Shown: positions 36,060 to 47,342 of the stretch, one piece after another
Layout of the letters: the number at the start of each line of letters is the position of its first letter
Position numbering within the stretch: position 1 is the first letter of the stretch
Origin: Tetraselmis striata
Lineage: Eukaryota > Chlorophyta > Chlorodendrophyceae > Chlorodendrales > Chlorodendraceae
Length of the DNA: 64,000 bases
Direction: 5' to 3'
NCBI GenBank assembly: GCA_006384855.1
Contig: VCJN01000435.1
Location: 62,001-126,000 of the forward strand
The notes under the pieces: generated by a model
Seen by the model: only the letters and a program-made list of their open reading frames with translations
What the model was told of the DNA's origin: nothing
Database searches by the model: none
Translations under genes and position numbers: made by a program

Positions 36060-37555
36060 TTGGCAAGCAGCTGTTCATGGTGCAGTAGGATGCGGAGGAG
36101 CGCAACGTCTCCGCCAGCTTGTACTCGCAATACAGTAGCAAGCATGTGTGCCTTCACATAAATAACCCCTCCCTTCCATCGCAAGGCGCCCAGCCCAGAG
36201 AAAAAACCTACTAGAGCTTTGTTTATACTTGGAACTCGATGTCGATACTCGCACCGTATAGGCGCGACCAATCCAATCGACGGTTTCTGTTCTCAGACTG
36301 CATGCGCAGACTGCCATCGGAAGCAATCCTCGCGACCTTGGGTAAGGAACTCGCCTGACTACAGCGACTTGTGTCACCATGTGCCAAGTCGTCGAGCGCC
36401 AGGATAACGCGTCATGAACCCACTCGCTGCTGGCCAATAATACTAGGTAGTGTGATACGATGCGATGCCACGCGCTGGCGTAGTGTATAGGCGAGCGGCG
36501 ACGTTTCGGAAACGCCGATACTGATTAGTCCCGGGAATGCGGCTCCGAACGAGTACCGCTCACGTGGCTCAGCACGAAAAACCCGTCGCAGATGAGCTCA
36601 TGAAATTGACGATGGCGCCGCTAGCGAGTGGAGCACGCACGCCCGGTCAGGCAAACGCACCCATCTTCGTCCTCCGCGCTATCGCCGCCAGCGGCGTGGC
36701 TGCGCCACCGCCCGCGTCGGTCAGGGCGGCAGGTGCCCGTCCGATTCACCCTCCCGGCTTCGCTGCCAATCTGGTCGGACCCCGCGGCAGAGCGCCTTCT
36801 ACCCCAGCCGCCCGCAAGGGCGCTCGTGCTCGCCCTCTCGGACCGTAGTGTGAGACCAGGTCCTAGGCAATGCAATGGTGCCAACGGCTGCCTCTCCGCC
36901 CGCGGGATGTGCTTGCTCCGCGATCCCGGCAGTGGCCTCGCGGGCTGGCAGCTGCGTGTAGCCATTGTCCGGGGGAAGACGACAGATATGCGGGGTGGCA
37001 CGTGCGTCGATCGCACCCCGCCGACGAAGAACCTTCTCGTGCGTCCGCGGTCGGGGCCTGCTACGCCGGCGGGTCTCAATCCGCTCGCACAGCTGATTGC
37101 GTACCACGTGTACGGATTGCCCGATGTCATTTATACGTGGCGAGTGAGGGGTTGGAAGGCCTCTGGTCGTCGGCGGGTACTGGCGGGATAGGGGTGATGG
37201 GTGATGGGCGCCGATGCGGATTTCAGACGAACCACTTCTACGACTACCCGTTGTTGCTGGCGTCAATACTCCCGCAAACGTGGCCTACCTATCCGGACTT
37301 TCGTAGATCGTGGGACAAAGGTACAGGTACCACTGATAGTTGTTATATAGCGACTATATATAATTACATGAGCTACTGATAGTTGTAATGCTGTCCGCGA
37401 GCAGTATGCCAGTACGATTAATGGACTGTGAGGCAAGTACAGGCAATACTGCCCGCGCCCCCGCCGCCGGTGACAAATGTAATGCTCGTACACAGTACGC
37501 ATATTTTTGAATATATTATTATTAAAAAACTACGCGGGTATGTGCGGTAGCAAAA
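36060..37555. other. region upstream of the channel gene, unassigned ORFs
   Basis: 36540-37200 is GC-rich and open in several frames on both strands (plus 36628-37191, minus 37130-36621), typical of either one real exon with shadows or none. No domain was recognised in any frame. It could contain the missing N-terminal exon of the channel, or an unrelated gene. The rest is AT-rich and empty. Confidence 0.4.
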
Positions 37556-37725
37556 GACGTAAAAGTAAAGTAAAGTTCGCCCCGGGACGTCGGCCGAAGC
37601 CGCCCCAGCACTCGACCTCTTGCGCCAACTGCAGTCGCAGGTCTGGCATAGCCCATAGACCATTGCCTCATTCGAACCCCGAAGGGCTAATGCATCAACC
37701 GGGTAAACCCGGGACACGCCGGGCC
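37555..37725 (-). repeat. dispersed repeat, copy 2 (pair at 2395-2565)
   Basis: Same orientation and extent as copy 1. It shares the CGCCCCGGGACRTCGGCC block, the TTGCGCCAACTGCAGTCG core and the CATTCGAACCCCGAAGGGC end. Confidence 0.6.
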
Positions 37726-38979
37726 GATATAGCCGAAATACATCAGCCAGGAATCAAAAGACGTATCTCCATATACCTGTAGATATATGGGCAGGAAATA
37801 CGATGTGACGAATTTTGATCGCAAGGATAACAGGGCTCCGCACAGATCGCTGTACGGATGAGGGACAGAGCGAGTAGGACTATAAAGTGCGATGATGGCA
37901 GGCAGCAGCGACTGTTGAAGGAAAACCAAACCTCCCCTCCCCCTGTGCTTAGCCCACCAGGGGCCCAGAGTCCAGTTAACATGCTGCCCGCAACATCGAG
38001 CACTTCTTTGATATGTTGCTGCTGCTAGCGCGTAATGTCAACGTCTGTGCACGGCGGCTTGTGGCAAGCAGAATATGGCAGTGCCTTGTTTGCGCAAGCA
38101 CGGGAAATAGGGTCGGAAACGATGATGTTCAGAGAGCAACAAGGTGCGCAGATTTCAGCGTAAGATGTAGCCAGATAATGAGTGAGTGATGCACTGTTAT
38201 GGCATCAAGTACTGCAGTACGGTAAAGCCGTAAACTGCTGCTGCAAGAGAGCTCCTTATGTATCTATTATTATAGGTTTAAGGACGAAGGCAGATTCCCC
38301 ATCGTTGCGGCATCGTCATGCCTGCTAGCCGCCAATAGGAATGGTATTATTAAAATGTAGTGCTGATGATAAATGTCGACACAGTCTTGTTTATATCGAT
38401 CTGGACGCAGGCACTGGCGCGTGGCAAAAGTGCAAAGTATCACCCTAACACCTGCAGGATTCACTTGCAATACTCCTACATGTAGGGATTGGGCGTCTTC
38501 ACCAGCACGAGATGAACCGATGCGCATGCGTGTCATGGAGCTGAAACGGAGCCAAAGTGAGCGCGAATGGCATATAGTTGAGACATCATGACTGGCTGGA
38601 GGTTTATTACTGTATGTCAATGAAATTACATAGCGCTCACATGCGACTGCATGAGCATTAGCTGAAACAGAATGGCGCCATTTGCGCGCAAGGTGCGACG
38701 CATAAGACGCGCCGTGCCATTGAGTGGCTGTGTGGGCAAGCCGTCCAAAGTGTGGTGCAGCAGCATATCACAGTAGGACCCAGCAGCAGCGTCCGCCAAG
38801 TGTTTGCGACCGCACATGAGGCAAAAGACATCCATGTCTCCCGCATGTGGAGTGTCAAGCTGCCAATTGACCTATTAAAACTAATATGTAACAAAGATGG
38901 CGTAATTACGAGACCGCTCAAGGACCGCTCACATCATTGATGAATGAGTGCGAGTTTCACTATCAAAGCGAAGCTACTG
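37726..38979. other. intergenic region
   Basis: AT-rich to mixed composition with only short ORFs. No gene, RNA or repeat supported. Confidence 0.5.
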
Positions 38980-41900
38980 CTACTTCATCCTCTGGGTGGG
39001 GCAGCCAGGCAGGTGATCACCACCGGGGGTGCCCGGCCGGCTAGAGCTGGTCCCCGCCTGGCTGACGGCGCTGGCGCCGGTGCCGTCCACAGATACCGTC
39101 GCAATGCCCGTGCCTGTTTGGGGCAGGCCGAGACGCGAGATGCGCTCCTCGTGCTCTTTAAGGTGCGGCAGACGCAGGCGACCGTCCGCCCCGCCGCACG
39201 AAGGCTCGAAGGAGCTGCGCACAGGTGTGCTCCGGCCACTGTTATCCATGGCGGAGTCGACACGCAGAGCAGGAGGCTGCCCGTCGCCGGGGGCGACGCC
39301 GATCTCGGGATCATCCTCTCGGGGCCGAGGGGTTGCACCGCCGGGAGTTTGCGTCTTCATCTGCGAACAAACGCGCCAAGATTACCAGGAGCTCAAGGTG
39401 AAGGCGCATCAAAAGCATACCGGGTAGCTCCCCTCCCGATTAGCAGCCCGACACTTGTCATGCCAAGTTGCCTTACCCGATACACAGCGGCAGCGCGCTT
39501 CCTGCTGCGATAAACCGCGAACAGAGAGAGCATAATCACAGCCGCTAGGGCCACAACCACTCCGCCTACCAATGCCCACACCCAGACATGTCGAGGGAAC
39601 TTGTCTCCGTCGGAAGAGTCCTCAATGCCGATAGTCTCCGGATTCTCGCGGGTGGGAGCTGACACGGACATCGCCCTGAGTTGTCGTCCCATCTGTTGCT
39701 GTGGAAGGCGTGGCCGCAGCCCGAATGCTGCCATCCGGCTCGTCTTCCTCTAGCACAAGTTCGCGCCCCGTATTGACACCCTCTGGCAGGGTCGCCACCG
39801 GCGTTTCCACTTCTGTCTCCGGGGCATTCATGGGATTGCGGGCGGGGCCGTCGAATGGGTTGGTCGGATCAAAGGGCTCTTCAGTCGCCTGGCCAGTCCC
39901 TGCTTGACCGTCTTCAATAGGCACTGGCGCTGTGGTAAGCTCGGGCGCCGCCGTGGTCGTCGAAGGGGTCAACGGCACAGCTTCCGTGACATCAGAGGCA
40001 GTGGTCTCAGTAGGGAGAGCACTGGAAGCCGGTACGGATACGGCGTCCTGGTCTTGGTCTACTTCCGTCGACACGGGCGTGGCAGGCCGGAACTGCGGAG
40101 ACTGTCGTCCCAGTGGTCAGGGCTGACGGCGCAGATGTGGTGACTGCTGGTTCATTCGGGGCCGCGGTGGTAGTGAGCGACTCTAGAGTAGGCTCAATCA
40201 CAGGACTGACCGGCTCTGGCTGCCTGGCATCTGTTGGCGCCGGCGTCGTGGAGGGGGGCGGCGTTGTCGGCTCCGGAGTCGGAATTTCAGGTTCCACGAG
40301 CTCCATCCCGCCCTCCAGTCGAATCTATGAAAGGGTTTCACAGCGAGGCGGCGGCGCGTCGGGGGGGGGGGGGGGGGGGGGGGCGGGGGCGGTGTCAGCA
40401 CCGCGCTCATTCCTGTGAAGTGTAGCGCGTGCGGCCTAACAGATTGGCACGTGTGCCCGCTGCAGGGGTGGGTGCATCGGCACCTACCAAGTTGAGTATA
40501 GGACCGCCATACATAGCAATGCTGGTCGCGAGCGTCCCGTCCTCGATGGCGTCCTCTAGAGCCGCGGCCACTGCGGTTGCGTCTTCCATGGGAGCATACA
40601 CCTCCAGCTCGATGAACGCGGCATTGGCCTCGCCCTGGTACAGTATTGACATTGTCAAGTCTCAAAAGTCATTGGCTCATTTCAAGGACTCGGGGAGATG
40701 CCTGAGATGAACCGCATTGGGAGGCCTTCGGGGGTTCCAACCTGTAGCAGACGCCGCCCTCCAGACATGAAGTTGAAGGGGGCGTTGGGCGGAGGCGGCG
40801 GAGGCCTCGGTGGTGGCGGAGGCGAAGGGGGAGGGGAGGGAGCCAAAGGTGGGCTGGGTGCCGGAGTCGGTGCCGCAGTCGGCATCGTCGTCGGAGCTGC
40901 AAGCAGAGAGTGACAGGCTGCATCAGCAACATCTACAGAATGGTTATTCAACGCCAGCAGTGACTGCGTCTCTAGGGCACAATATGATATAACACAACGT
41001 AACTGAATAAAAGAAAATAATAGTATGATATAAATATGAATGTACATGAAATGAGGGAGCGGCATATTGCTGGCCCACCTGGCGTGGGAGCAGACGTGGG
41101 CGCGACATAGATGTGGTCTTTTGCGTCCATCAGCTCCACTGCATGCGCGCCGGCAGGCTGCAGGACTGCAAATGTCCCCTCCTGGATGGAGCGCAGCTTG
41201 AAGACTGGTGATGCATGGCAGCATTGGGTAGTGTAAGATGATATATTTGCAGAAATGAATGGGTACTGGGAGGTGGAGCGATGTAGAGGGCTTACGGCTC
41301 AGAGGCTGCAAATCTGACCCCGCCATCATGAGGGTTGCCTTGATTGTTGTCAGCAGGGGAGGTGCAGTGGTGGCGGGGGGCGAGGTGGTTGTGGTTGGCG
41401 ACGGAGTGGTTGTGGGCGGCAGTGTTGTGGTGGGTACTGGGGGAGTGGGGGGAGGCGAGGGTGGGGGCATGGGAGGGGGAGGCGATGACGGAGGGACGGG
41501 AGGCGGCGGCGACTGGGGTGGCGGGGAGGGAGGCGGGAGGGGGTTGATGGGCGCAGCAAATAGCTCCGACACGGCCCCATCCGCATTAACAGCCTGCGGA
41601 CAGCAGGCGGCGTTGGCGTGAGGTTTTAAAGTGGGTGCGGTGCCAGGAGTGGTATCATCACGGTGGGGCAAGGGCTCCCACCAGCAGGTAGAGAACGTAT
41701 GACTCCGCTGGGCTCAGTCCGCGCAGCGTGAAGCTGCCCAGTGAGGGCACCGCCTGCACCTGGGACGGGCCGCAGCGCAGCATGTCAGCAGCTATATACT
41801 CGTAGCACGATGCTGGAGACACTGCTGGGTATCCTCAGCAGACGCGTCCGCTACAACGCCTGCCCCGCACCTCGGAGTCCTCGCTATCAGTTTGCAGCCT

Positions 41901-43321
41901 GCGACGCCCGCCGATGGCGCCGTAGTTGTCGAGGATGCCCCATTCTGTGGCCACTGCGAATGGTGACGGCGGGAAATTGGGCGGCGGTGGGGGACTGGGA
42001 GGCGGCGGCGGTGGTGGGCTTGGCGGCTCGGTGTCAATAAGGCCATAGGAGACGGCGCACGTGACATTGTTCTCTTGAATTCGTGGCGAGGTTTCTGCAG
42101 GCTCTGAGCAGATCGGGCCGTCGTAGGTATAAACCAGCTGATCAGATGGCTCGGGCAGGGATGCGGGGAGGAGCATGAAGTACACACGAACCACCTGCGT
42201 GAGGCCGAGAGAGACGAAGACGACTGCAGAGCGCGGGGGAGGGGCGGTGAGCGGCAGTCAGCACGCATGTGGTTGAAATAGAAGCAGGCATGTGGCTCAG
42301 ATTAGAAGCACGTGCAGGGCCCCACTTTCTGTTCCTGCTCCTTCCATGTTTACTTTAGTGAATTCCGGAGCTGGGAGGGGAGTAGCCATAGTCGTTGTGG
42401 TTGCCTCGGGCGTGACAGTTGGTTGTTCATAATCGTTGTCGACAAGAGGTTCGTCATCTTCCAGAGCGAGGGACGGTGTGGCTGCCGGAGTGGCTGCTGG
42501 CGTGGGTGCTGGCGTTGGGGCTGCTGTAGGTGCCAGTGTGGATGCTAGCGTTGGGGCTGGCGTGGGTGACGGGGTTGGAGCCGCTGTAGGTGTCGTAGTG
42601 GGTGCCAGGGTTGGCGCTGCGGTCAATGCTGGCGTGGGCGCAGCAGTGGGGAATGCTGTGGTCAATAGCGGTTCAATAGGTTCCTCAAGCTCCCTATCAT
42701 CGGCGCTGGGATCCAGCAGCAGGGGTTGCTCAGTCTCCGCGACCTCTGCCGGCTCGGCTGCCGCTTCAGCACCGGCGGCAGCGGAATTGTCAAGTGGCCG
42801 AGTCTCCTCAACTTCAGCGGGCTGCTCTGTAGGCTGTACCCCTTCAAGCTGAACCCCCTCCACAACAGCGGGTTCCTCTGTGGGTCGGGTCTCCTCCGGC
42901 CCAGCCTCCTCAACCGCAGTTAGCCCCTCTGTCAACTGAGCCTCCTCGGGCACGACATTGGCAACCTCTGCTGGCGCCTGCGTTGTCTGCGCCTCCTCTA
43001 CACCACCAGGAGTGGACTCAGGCAATGTCTGGGCTGTGGGCGTAGGTGTCGCCTCCAGGATTGCCACGGCAATCTCATCGCCCGTCGGCTGCGGTAGGGG
43101 CGTGATTGCTATAGGCTCTGTGTCCGCCACAGAGTCATCGGGCGGCGCTGTTCCTGCTGTAGCCGCCTCCTGTGCCACGGTGCCTGGGAGCACCAGTAGT
43201 GCGAGTTTAGGACCGGGCGGTGCCCGTGAGCGGCTGCCGCAGACATACAGCGGCTGGGCCGGGGATTACCTGAGGCGAAGAGCAGCAGCACCGCCAGGAA
43301 GAGTGCGCTACAGCGCGCCAT
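38980..43321 (-). CDS. secreted, membrane-anchored Pro/Thr-rich mosaic protein, 10 exons
   Basis: Exons: 43321-43270 (signal peptide MARCSALFLAVLLLFASG), 43183-42354, 42194-41871, 41759-41682, 41593-41296, 41204-41079, 40896-40742, 40634-40488, 40324-39477 and 39360-38980 (stop). Exon 2 encodes an acidic Glu/Pro/Thr region ending in PTAAPTPAPTP-like repeats. Later exons alternate small folded segments with PPSPPPPP spacers of the kind seen in pherophorins and other Hyp-rich algal wall proteins. Two of them lead into RRRLQ or RRLLQ. One segment is FN3-like (FTLRGLSPAESYVLYLL, then AVNADGAVSE). A transmembrane helix (VWVWALVGGVVVALAAVIML) follows a Thr-rich stalk, and the cytosolic tail is about 126 residues. 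A surface or wall-linked adhesion role is inference. In the ninth exon the open frame shifts by one base near 40085 and again near 39690. Confidence 0.7.
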
Positions 43322-43329
43322 CCTGTCGA

Positions 43330-44480
43330 GTTCATCGAACAGCCGCGCCGTCAGAGCACATCCACGCCCGGAAGCTCGGCGGCTGACTCGCCTGTCCTTT
43401 AACATGCCCTCACCGACCACGTTTTCCCGGCCACTGCGGTCCACGCGCAAGATGCGCCTGGACGCGCTGCGCGGTGTGAGTAATCGAGACAGGGGCCAGG
43501 GGACGGGGGAGAGCAGAGCCGCTTGATTGGAGGACGAACGGGGCAACTGATCGCAAGAGCGGACAGTTCACCAGCTGGACGGCTCAACACCTCACAGTCC
43601 GTCGCGCCAAGCAACACCCGTATCCGCTGAGCTCCCGGCGCTGAACGTGTGCGTATGATGTAGCTGCGCGACTGCTGCACGGGGGACCTGGCGGGCCAGC
43701 CTGTTGCACCGCGTGCCGAGCTTTGACGGTCAAGGTACCTACTCCTACCAGATGCCCCCCCTCTCCTCCCCCTTTGCGTCCCGGTCGGATGCGATTATTT
43801 CTGAGCCCCCCGCCCCCCAACACATATTGCGCGTGCCTCAAACCTCCCACGCCTGACCAGGAGCGGCACGTGCCTCGAGTGATCCGTGGCCCCTGTCCGG
43901 TGGAGCCTTGGGAAGTCAGGGCCAGCTACCACAAGCCGCTGAGAAGAGAGGCATGCGGCAGAACGGAACCGGGCGAGACGGCCCTCGGCGATGACGTTTT
44001 ACTATTCCGGAGTTTACTTCCGAGATGCGCCTGTAAAAGGCCGCGTCCCCCAACGGTGCGCTCCGACCGCCACACTCCGCCTTGACCGGCACCGCACCTG
44101 TTTATATATGGCCCTCGTAGCCAAGCGCGATATCCAGGCAGTATATGAAGGGCTGTTGGACCGAGAAGCGGGGAATTGCTTCTGCAGGACCTGGAGTTAC
44201 GCACGGCTGCCGAGCTGCGCGGCTGCCGTCTTGGACGTCGCTCGGTAGCGATTTTTGGTCGCGGGGCCAGGTCATCCGCGCATAATCGCGGCGGTCGTCG
44301 GGAGCGGAGGGGCCGCGCGGCTCCGCACTCTTGAGAGTGAGACGACTTCGCGCGAGACGACACTCGTCCGCGTGAGTGCGCGCGCGCGTCATTCATTATG
44401 ATCGACAGTCAGAGGGGACGTGACGATGACAAAGCTAGGTACCTGTAGTGCGGTACCTGTAGTGTGGTTCTGTTGTAGTG
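43330..44480. other. GC-rich region upstream of the mosaic gene
   Basis: Probably includes its promoter. Overlapping ORFs on both strands at 43400-44400 have no recognisable domain; no gene is called. Confidence 0.4.
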
Positions 44481-44486
44481 CGCTTT

Positions 44487-44916
44487 TGTGAAAGCCCTGA
44501 TGTAATATATATTTATAAGCTAGGTACCTGTACCAGTACTGGCGTAAATTAGAAAAGGGCCAGTAATAGAATAAATTATAAAGGCCAGTAGAATAATAAA
44601 TCCACCGAATTCCGCTATAAAAGCAGTAGCGAATATATCGCTAGAAGATCAACACAGCAAGCCGCCCAACTAAAAGCGGCCCGCATCACTACTACAGGGT
44701 AGCGACTACATCAGATACTGGTGTGAAATACAAAAGGGCCAGTAATGAACCACCGCTGGAAGCAGTACTGTACTAACTAATAAAACTAGATGATATCGAT
44801 ACAGCAGCAGCAAGCCGCCGCGCCAACTCGCATTACTCGAATGGGCCGACGCCCAAACGGGTAGGGCGGACCTTTCGTGGTCAGTGCCGGGTATTTTGAT
44901 GGCAGTGTTTTAGTTG
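44487..44916 (+). repeat. 430-bp direct repeat R, copy 1
   Basis: Nearly identical to 45192-45613, from GTGAAAGCCCTGATGTAAT to GATGGCAGTGTTTTA. Copy 1 has a few extra or changed bases (for example an extra GTACT after the GGAAGCAGTACT block). The last 65 bp are the start of repeat X. Confidence 0.9.
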
Positions 44917-44924
44917 GGTACCGG

Positions 44925-45191
44925 CCTTTTTGTAATGCACACCAGTAGTCAGCGGCCCGCTTTTACGTGGCTTGCAGATTTAATCTGTTTTACAAAATAA
45001 TACGTCTCTTTTGAAAAATATAAATTACTGACAAATCTAACGCTAAAAGCATTATTACCCGGAAACAACAGTATTACAAGATCAACACGACATGCCGGCT
45101 AAAAGCGGCCCGCATCCCGCACGGCCGCACCACGCTCAACCCAAGAGGTAGGGGCACCTCCACAAATCCCCGGCGCGAAGCGCCGCTTAGT
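44925..45191 (+). repeat. dispersed repeat S, copy 1
   Basis: Matches 61729-61992 closely, from GGCCTTTTTGTAATGCACAC through CCCGGAAACAACAGTATTAC to CGCGAAGCGCCGCTTAGTG. It is sandwiched between the two R copies. Confidence 0.9.
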
Positions 45192-45613
45192 GTGAAAGCC
45201 CTGATGTAATATATATTTATAAGCTAGGTACCTGTACCAGTACTGGCGTAAATTAGAAAAGGGCCAGTAATAGAATAAATTATAAAGGCCAGTAGAATAA
45301 TAAATCCACCGAACTCCGCTATAAAAGCAGTAGCGAATATATCGCTAGAAGATCAACACAGCAAGCCGCCCAACTAAAAGCGGCCCGCATCACTACTACA
45401 GGGTAGCGACTACATCAGATACTGGGGTGAAATACAAAAGGGCCAGTAATAAACCACCGCTGGAAGCAGTACTAACTAATAAAACTAGATGATATCGATA
45501 CAGCAGCAGCAAGCCGCCGCGCCAACTCGCATTACTCGAATGGGCCGACGCCCAAACGGGTAGGGCGGACCTTTCGTGGTCAGCAGTGCCGGGTATTTTG
45601 ATGGCAGTGTTTT
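45192..45613 (+). repeat. 430-bp direct repeat R, copy 2
   Basis: Second copy of R, separated from copy 1 only by repeat S. It continues directly into a longer copy of repeat X. Confidence 0.9.
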
Positions 45614-45800
45614 AGACGGTGATCCAACAGTGTTGGAAATTCCGTCACTGGCCTTCAATTAGTCTTGCAGAATGCTCCGGCAATTTACTTAATGACTATA
45701 ACGGAGCGTCGCCTACCCAGGGCTTTCCGTAGCTGGATTGCTGCCTAACCGGCCGTCGTAGAGACGCTGCAAGGGTTTCACTGGTGCCAGTCCTGTCCCG
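45535..45800 (+). repeat. dispersed repeat X, copy 2
   Basis: Matches 7615-7885 base for base over long blocks, including CAGTGTTGGAAATTC, CAATTAGTCTT and GACGCTGCAAGGGTTTCAC. It ends about 170 bp before the tyrosine-recombinase element. Confidence 0.85.
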
Positions 45801-45973
45801 GGAGCGGAAAAAGAAAAGCCGCCGCGCCTAAAAACAGCGGCCAGCATCAGTACCCTGTACATGTAAGGAAAGGTACTGGTACCCGACTGTGGCACATCAC
45901 TATATACCGTGCGCACTCCCGTCTCACTTACGGGTACAATCACGAGCAATGTCCCGGGCAAATATTGTATTAT

Positions 45974-46158
45974 GATCTAAACTAGTTTATGGGGTTTCCA
46001 TCCTTGACCTAACCGCTTTTTAGCTACAAGTGCTGCTCAGTGGTACGGGACCTAGTAACTGCTGTTGCGCCCTTGTTGGGTGCAGCACGAGCAGACATAA
46101 AAGCAGCCAGAACAGCTGAGCCTGCCATCTTCCAGTTTTCGCTGCGTTCCACGCAGCG
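45974..46158 (+). repeat. element 1 repeat A1
   Basis: 185 bp, ending in a perfect 7-bp stem (CGCTGCG, loop TTCCA, CGCAGCG; 46140-46158). Partner A2 is at 48872-49056 with about four substitutions. Confidence 0.9.
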
Positions 46159-46271
46159 ATGTAAAAACTGTCTCGTAACCCGTTGCGAGCAAGGTCACCC
46201 CAGGTTGTTCAAGACCACACCCGGCTCGCCATCCGAGTGTGATATTCTCGTCCGTACGTCCGTGCGTTACT

Positions 46272-47126
46272 ATGTCAGATGGAGAAGAACCCGTCGTTGA
46301 GCCGACGCTCAAGTCGCTGCAAGCAGATGTGCGTGCGTTGGCTACAGCTGTGGCACAATTGACGGCTCGTGATCGCGTTGTTGATGGAGAAGGGGCACAT
46401 GGCTCCGGCTCAGGGCAGCGCTTCGCGGGACAGCCGACAGGCAGCGGGGGAGCCGCAGAGCGCCCCGACTTGCTAGAGCTAGCCAAGAGCGGCCGTGTCG
46501 GAGCAAAATCCGTGAGTGCCGAGGATGATTACCTCGCGGTGCCAGAGCTACTGCAGAGAGCAGAGTCTGGTTACGAGGCCGTTCGACCGGTCAGCCGAGT
46601 GCATGGACTTTTCCCTTTGAGCACCGACCTAACGAACGAGTACCTCAAGCAGGATGACCGGCGTCTGCCGGCCCAGGAGGAGTACTTGTGGATGTCGTGT
46701 TTCGGGGCCCACATGGCCGCACTTTTCGTGGCGCTCGACGAGCTACTGCCCTACGTCCCTTCCACCAACCAGGACTTCACCCCCTACCTCGCGAGAGCTC
46801 GGAACCACGCCGAGGCCATCGACAAGGCGTTTCGGTTTCGTTTGGCCTTCCTTCGGAAGCTAAATGAGATCAAGCGTGTGCATGGTGACCAAGGTGTTCT
46901 GGATGTGCTGCGAGCCCAGCATTTTCAGCCCGCTTCGGAGCATCTAGGCTCCGCGATCTTTGGGGACCTCATGCGGGACTACGAGCGTCGTGTCTTCGAG
47001 GCGACCGTTGCCAGCAGCGCCAAGGCGACCGCCACTTCTCGAGTGGCGGCCGCAGCAGCAGGTCGCGGGCGTGGACGAGGACGTGGCGGCGGACGTGGAC
47101 GTGGGCGCGAAGGTGAGCACGAGTGA
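46272..47126 (+). CDS. gag-like RGG protein of element 1 (284 aa)
   Basis: Starts at the ATG giving MSDGEEPVVEPTLKSL. An N-terminal helix and Gly/Ser linker precede a helical central region of about 150 residues (with FGAHMAALFVALDELLPYV). The C-terminus is a run of GRGRGRGG repeats ending GREGEHE. RGG tails bind nucleic acid; similar tails are known in gag-like proteins of YR retroelements. No zinc knuckle is present. It lies 217 bp upstream of the first ATG of the recombinase frame and is likely expressed from the same transcript. Its role as a particle or nucleic-acid-binding protein is inference. Confidence 0.7.
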   Translation: MSDGEEPVVEPTLKSLQADVRALATAVAQLTARDRVVDGEGAHGSGSGQRFAGQPTGSGGAAERPDLLELAKSGRVGAKSVSAEDDYLAVPELLQRAESGYEAVRPVSRVHGLFPLSTDLTNEYLKQDDRRLPAQEEYLWMSCFGAHMAALFVALDELLPYVPSTNQDFTPYLARARNHAEAIDKAFRFRLAFLRKLNEIKRVHGDQGVLDVLRAQHFQPASEHLGSAIFGDLMRDYERRVFEATVASSAKATATSRVAAAAAGRGRGRGRGGGRGRGREGEHE

Positions 47127-47342
47127 CGGTGTGGGGCGCCTTTCGTCGGAGCTGCAGGAGCCTTGCGAGGTCACCTTTCGGTGACCGCCGCGAGGCGCAC
47201 CCTTGCAGCTCAACGGCGGGATGAGCGCCATGTGTCAGGACCTGACCCCCCCACCTTACAGACTTCATTTAGACCTTCCTCGGTGCGGCGCTTCCTACAG
47301 CTACAGCCGAGTGCGGCTCAACCATCCGCACACCTGCACATC

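Noticed and set aside
42436..42852. plus-strand Gly/Val/Ala-rich frame
   Set aside because: Antisense shadow of the PTAAPTPAPT-rich exon of the mosaic protein.
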